Assembly (NCBI GenBank): GCA_950022655.1
Contig: OX465584.1
Location: 46,110,723-46,174,722 of the forward strand
Direction of reading: 5' to 3'
DNA length: 64,000 bases
Source: Alentia gelatinosa
Lineage: Eukaryota > Annelida > Polychaeta > Phyllodocida > Polynoidae
Under the pieces are notes generated by a model, which ran no database searches, had not been told where the DNA came from, and saw nothing but the letters and a program-made list of their open reading frames with translations. A program made the position numbers and the translations under genes. Shown piece after piece: positions 59,902 through 64,000 of the stretch (its first letter is position 1; the number at the start of each line of letters is the position of its first letter).

Positions 59902-62900
59902 ATGGCTTCATTTGGGAGTGACCAAGGGTTGCGAGGGTTAAAGCGCCCCTATGAAGATGATGACGATGATATTCCTGATTTAGATTCCCTTGATCCCCGA
60001 AACCACTCGCCGGTGAGTGTCAGCAACACAGCACCCGTGAGTCTGACAGCAAATTCCCCCGAGAGTGATCGGTTTGGCACAGATTCACCATCAAAATCCA
60101 GCTCGGCTGGAGAAGGAGGTATCATTTCAGCTTCTAGCTTGGAACAGGTTAGTGGCTTTGAAAGATATACGGAAAGTCTGAACAAGCTACCAGCAATGAC
60201 AGCAGATTTATCACATCCCAAAACAAGTACAGAATCTAACGCTCCCTCTACTACTGCTACAACCACGAGTAGTATGCCTGATAATGATACTGGTCCGACC
60301 CCAAGTAGTAGTGGAATTTCAACTTCAAGTAGTATCGCCACAACATCTGCCTCTAGCATTGGAGACATTGGCGTAACACTTCCTACCACAACAGCATCAG
60401 TTTTGACACAACAAGCGAAATATGAACCCAAGGCTTCTGACTCTGGCAGTGATAGTGACGAAAAAAAATTAGTGGACATTGAGACTTGTTCAACGTCTTC
60501 ATCGCCCACCAAGTCACCTAAAAAGCAAACCGAAGAACAAAAAGACAAGAAAATTTTAGACGAAAAGAATGAGGATGATGACAGTGGTGCACAGAAAAGT
60601 AAAAGAGAGAGACAAGAAGAAGAGCGGCTTCGGATGCAGTAAGAGTTATTGTAACTTTGATGACGATTTTCTCTTTGTAGATTTATCTCGCAATATCATA
60701 AGATCAAATCGTTATATAATGACAACGTATTCTTTATCATTGGATAACTCAGTATGTGAGCGTAATACATTGATGATACCCGTGTATATCCTTTTCAGAG
60801 AAATAACAACGATTTCATCATATTCTATGGTATCCCAGCTCCAATTTGATGTATCATACATGTATATCACCTGAATGATACTTTAGATATACCTTAGATA
60901 AGACAGGAACACTGAAACTGCATACACATTAATACATTGGCAGACCCAGCAGTTATATGTTTATCTTTTTCCTATCTAAAACCAAGATAATTATCAACTA
61001 TATAGTTTAGACATCCCAGACTTTTTGATACAATATCCTTGTTTGTTCCAACAATTTAATCTGTCAAAAAACAACACTCCAGCAATCACACTCACCGTTC
61101 ACACTTTAGGTGTGATTGCTGTCTCTATATGAATCCCGCTGGAATCGCGGTGTTTGTCCGAGCGGCCGCGTTACTAGACAGTGGGCCGTTAGGCGGCGCT
61201 GAACGGCAACACCTGTATTGGAAGTAATTCAAATATATCAAACAATGATCCTATATATTGCAAAATGGTAGTTTTTCCTCTCTTTAATGGAAATCTTTGT
61301 TTCCATATTTAGCTCATTACATTTTTTTTGTGTGAAACAAAGAGAATAAGTTGACCCCAATAAAAAGGGTTCAAACATCCCTCCACACCAAACCATTTTC
61401 CATGGCCAATAAGGATGTGTATTCCATATTGTCTGTCTCTCTGGAGCAGTAAATTCCACATGAAAAACATTTTTTCATGACCCCAACTGACATCCCTGAT
61501 ATTGTCTTTTATTTAGGGTTCTCGTTTCAAACTTTTCTGAAGACCAACTCAACCGATATGAAATGTTTCGCCGAGCTGCATTCCCCAAGGCTGCAATTAA
61601 ACGGGTGAGTTGTAATAATCGGCGAATTTACCCAAGATGGTCGTCCCTATGGTATACTCGGGTTTCCGGCATGTTTCCAATACTTAGTCAATCAATTAGT
61701 ATGGCTCTTATATTTCAATACAATGCTACAATACAATACTCCCAAAACTAGGATGAATACTATACCTGTAATGAAATGTTATGGGCTATAGAGTGCCTCC
61801 GTTTCTTGTTTCTAAATATATCCTAATTGTTTTCTGGCTCGATCACTCTATCATTTTCGTATTATTGATCATATAAATGAAAATGTTCTGGATGATCTAT
61901 ACCACTGAACGTGAATAAAGCTTCTGAAAATGAGTCAATTGTATGATAGCTCGTTGGTACCGCAATATGCAATTTCTAAACTAGTTACCACAAAGGTTCG
62001 CCATAAGCACCTTTAGCAACAACCTCGGGGAATTATATACTCGTTTTGTTTGCAGTTGTAGATTGATTTTGTTTTCTGAAGGACTTTACTTTATTTTGAA
62101 TAGAAACCAAAAAGAAATCGCATGTTCTGCTAATTGAATAGCTTTTGCTGACTAGAATACACAGCTTTCTCCCCCAGGTACGGCTCCAGTGCTGACTGCT
62201 CCCCATCGTCATTGGGCGCGGTCAGGGCTGCTGTATCATGAGCAGGTCATACTCAAGAGCTGTAAACCCATGATCCCAGACCGAAAGTTCGGAAAGTTTG
62301 GACATAATTTCAGCACCAGAATGTGATGCATATTCATAGCCTCGACTCTTGTCTTCAATTACCTTCAACAGTTCGTTAACCGCAGTATTCAGCAGATAGT
62401 TGACGAGCTATCAACATTGCATACATAGCCCAAGATGCCAGAGATCATCCAGTTCTGCACAACCATGTTCAATGCACCCCCTATCAAATGAACAGGGAAC
62501 TTGCCTAGCATGTTAATCCAGCCAATGTCCACCAGATGACATGGCTGTCTCGTAGCTACACCTGCACCGGTCAACTGCCCGAGTCAATGGAAGGGGTCGC
62601 TAGTAGCCCGCACATGCCCCGTGTGGTCGCTTGCTGGCTAGAATACCATGGGTCAGTGGAAGAGCTCTGAGAAATTGTACACTTTCAGTCGCCCTGGTGC
62701 CGGGCAGTCCAGCCAACTGGACGGCCTGCTGAAGGCCTGTATAATGCCTATCTGGTGGAATACTCGCTTTATAGTACCATTTCATGAATTCACTCTTATA
62801 TATCTCATTCACTACACAGAGAACCAATTGCTAAGTCATCACCAATGTACAACTTAGAGATCATTAAAGTTACTGTCAAACATCCTTTAGTCAAATTGAT

Positions 62901-63911
62901 TTGCACATTCATTTACTCACCAAACTTTCTTTGACCCTTCAATCACCTACTCACACATTTAATAAAAAAATATCTACCCTCCCTCTTGCTACCGAACAGG
63001 GCCAACCTGGCATGAACTTTGCCGCCGAAAGATATGTAACTACTCCACCAGGCTGATTAAACCCAGAACAGTAACACATTTTTCTCAACAAAAAGACCTA
63101 AACCCCGCAGGGAATTTGGAACTAGGTTGAACAAAATTTAAAAAAGAATAGTAACTCATCCCCTAAATTACCACACCTGAACGATTGGTCACTTCCAAAT
63201 AGTAGTTTACCCACTGACAATTCACTTAATAACCACTCTACCATTCAATCCTCCATCTCACTCTTCCACATAGAGAATCATCCATGCAAGATATTTATTC
63301 TTATCTCGTCATTATTTTTTCCAGTTGATGCAGAGCATTACCGGAGCAACGGTTTCACATAATATAGTGATTGCTATGTCCGGAATAGCTAAAGTTTTTG
63401 TTGGAGAAGTTGTTGAAACAGGTAACTAAGTTTTCTTATAGCGTTCACAAATATTTATGAATATTTATCGATGTAGATAGACGTTCAATTAGACCATGCA
63501 ACTGAAAATGACTTGCGCACCCACACTGGGAAAGCATCCACCAAAAAAATCCACAAGAAGGGGGGAATTTTTTCTATTCTTATTATGAATACTTGACGAA
63601 ATGATGTAGTAAGTAGTATCCCTTGTATTTTTAAAAGATTTGTATGGGTTAGATTTACATATATTTTACTTGATTTTTTCGGCAATATTACGTAGATTAA
63701 ATTTTACACAATGTACTGGGTTGATGTTAAGACGTAGAGATAAATATTTTTATGATGTACACTGTATTATATTGTAGCACTGGACGTGACAGAAAAACTA
63801 GGGGAGACTGGCCCTCTTCAACCCAAACACCTTCGGGAAGCCGTGCGCATCTTGAAACACCGAAACAGTATTCCCAATACGAAATACAAAAATAAGAAAC
63901 TTTTCAAATAA
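59902..63911 (+). CDS. TAF11: TAF11, TFIID subunit 11 (complete, 4 exons)
   Basis: Seen: exons 59902-60638, 61517-61604, 63325-63421 and 63778-63911 join with GT-AG borders in phases 2, 0 and 1. They give 351 codons, stop TAA at 63909. The start ATG has the context GCAAAATGG. Residues 1-245: an acidic run ([15 protein letters not shown]), long Ser/Thr-rich disorder, then a charged [14 protein letters not shown] linker. Residues 247-350 are the conserved histone-fold region: [28 protein letters not shown], then [45 protein letters not shown]. Known: TAF11 pairs with TAF13 in TFIID and contacts TBP/TFIIA during pre-initiation complex assembly in the nucleus. Human TAF11 is 211 residues, so the N-terminal disordered part is much longer here. 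The conserved fold appears intact. A MITE (copy E) sits in intron 1 directly before exon 2. Confidence 0.97.
61080..61121 (+). repeat. short hairpin
   Basis: CAGCAATCACACT faces AGGTGTGATTGCTG, a stem of about 12 bp. No terminator role is expected in an intron. Confidence 0.5.
61261..61498 (-). mobile_element. MITE family with 6-bp TSD, copy E (in TAF11 intron 1)
   Basis: Plus-strand ends CAAAATGGTAGTTTTTCC and CCCAACTGACATCCCTG, flanked by ATATTG on both sides (61255-61260 and 61499-61504). The interior is the reverse complement of copies A-C (TTTCCATGGCCAATAAGG). It ends 18 nt before the exon 2 acceptor. Confidence 0.85.
61605..63324 (+). other. TAF11 intron 2
   Basis: Donor GTGAGT, acceptor TTTTTTCCAG. 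It contains a decayed minus-strand coding stretch (62130-62827); the rest shows nothing recognisable. Confidence 0.9.
62130..62827 (-). pseudogene. frameshifted coding remnant, family not recognised
   Basis: On the minus strand four protein-like segments follow one another in changing frames. First: 62827-62600 ([20 protein letters not shown], then [20 protein letters not shown]). Second: 62574-62389 ([20 protein letters not shown], then [17 protein letters not shown]). Third: about 62404-62222 ([20 protein letters not shown], then [29 protein letters not shown], stop). Fourth: 62228-62130 ([20 protein letters not shown], to a stop). Composition and helix-like patterns look like real protein, unlike nearby random frames. 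No introns are needed, so a decayed processed copy is likely. I cannot name the parent gene. Confidence 0.4.
63422..63777 (+). other. TAF11 intron 3
   Basis: Donor GTAACT, acceptor TTATATTGTAG. AT-rich; nothing recognisable inside. Confidence 0.9.
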
Positions 63912-64000
63912 CGCGCGTTTTTCATTGTTTATAACTTATTTCTGTGTAGTTTAAACACATAACCGTCATGCCTGATAATGGGAACTCTATGGATGCACTA
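63912..64000 (+). other. start of the TAF11 3' UTR
   Basis: Directly after the stop codon. No AATAAA before the window ends, so the polyadenylation site lies outside. Confidence 0.7.

Larger units (their letters stand above)
60639..61516 (+). other. TAF11 intron 1
   Basis: Donor GTAAGA, acceptor TTTTATTTAG. The last 256 nt are almost entirely MITE copy E. A short inverted repeat (CAGCAATCACACTCACC / AGGTGTGATTGCTG, about 61080-61121) and a small CpG-rich patch (61140-61205) precede it. Confidence 0.9.

Noticed and set aside
61140..61200. tRNA-Leu/Ser-like TGTCCGAGCGG
   Set aside because: No anticodon stem or T-loop follows.

Overview
This is a window of animal nuclear DNA: AT-rich, repeat-dense, with intron-split genes that use GT-AG splice sites and no bacterial-style gene packing. 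Two conserved metazoan genes can be read with confidence. Their sequences and the many small DNA-transposon relics fit a marine invertebrate (lophotrochozoan or similar), but the phylum cannot be settled from this window.

Left two thirds (minus strand): the 5' part of an NDR-family AGC kinase gene (STK38/STK38L/Tricornered). Coding exons lie at 33032-33171 (contains the conventional ATG), 7419-7470 and 5256-5378. They give the N-terminal regulatory segment and the first part of the kinase domain, up to the glycine-rich loop. The rest of the kinase lies beyond position 1. A further candidate first exon (41011 to about 41260) has a good start context, a near-perfect splice donor and an upstream ETS site. 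It would add 23 in-frame residues to the N-terminus. Introns are about 7.8 kb, 25.6 kb, 2.0 kb and more than 5.2 kb.

Right end (plus strand): a complete TAF11 gene (TFIID subunit, histone fold) in four exons, 59902-63911, 351 codons, behind two ETS sites. The kinase gene and TAF11 are divergent, with about 18 kb of gene-poor spacer between them.

Almost everything else is repeats: minisatellites (53/54-bp, 40-bp, 38-bp, 32-bp, 124-bp higher-order and others) and several non-autonomous inverted-repeat element families that I could delimit by hand. The most notable are: (i) a MITE family of five copies with termini like CAGGGATGTCAGTT and 6-bp target duplications, one copy abutting the TAF11 exon 2 acceptor and probably supplying its branch point; (ii) two foldback elements with 9-bp target duplications, whose arms are iterated short units (different in each) around a degenerate TTAGGG-like core; (iii) a nested cluster of inverted repeats at 51.4-52.2 kb; (iv) a hairpin-element family at 11.5, 15.7-16.0 and 25.1-25.3 kb. 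Two decayed protein-coding stretches (35.2-35.6 kb and 62.1-62.8 kb, minus strand) are not recognised. No tRNA, rRNA or CRISPR was found.
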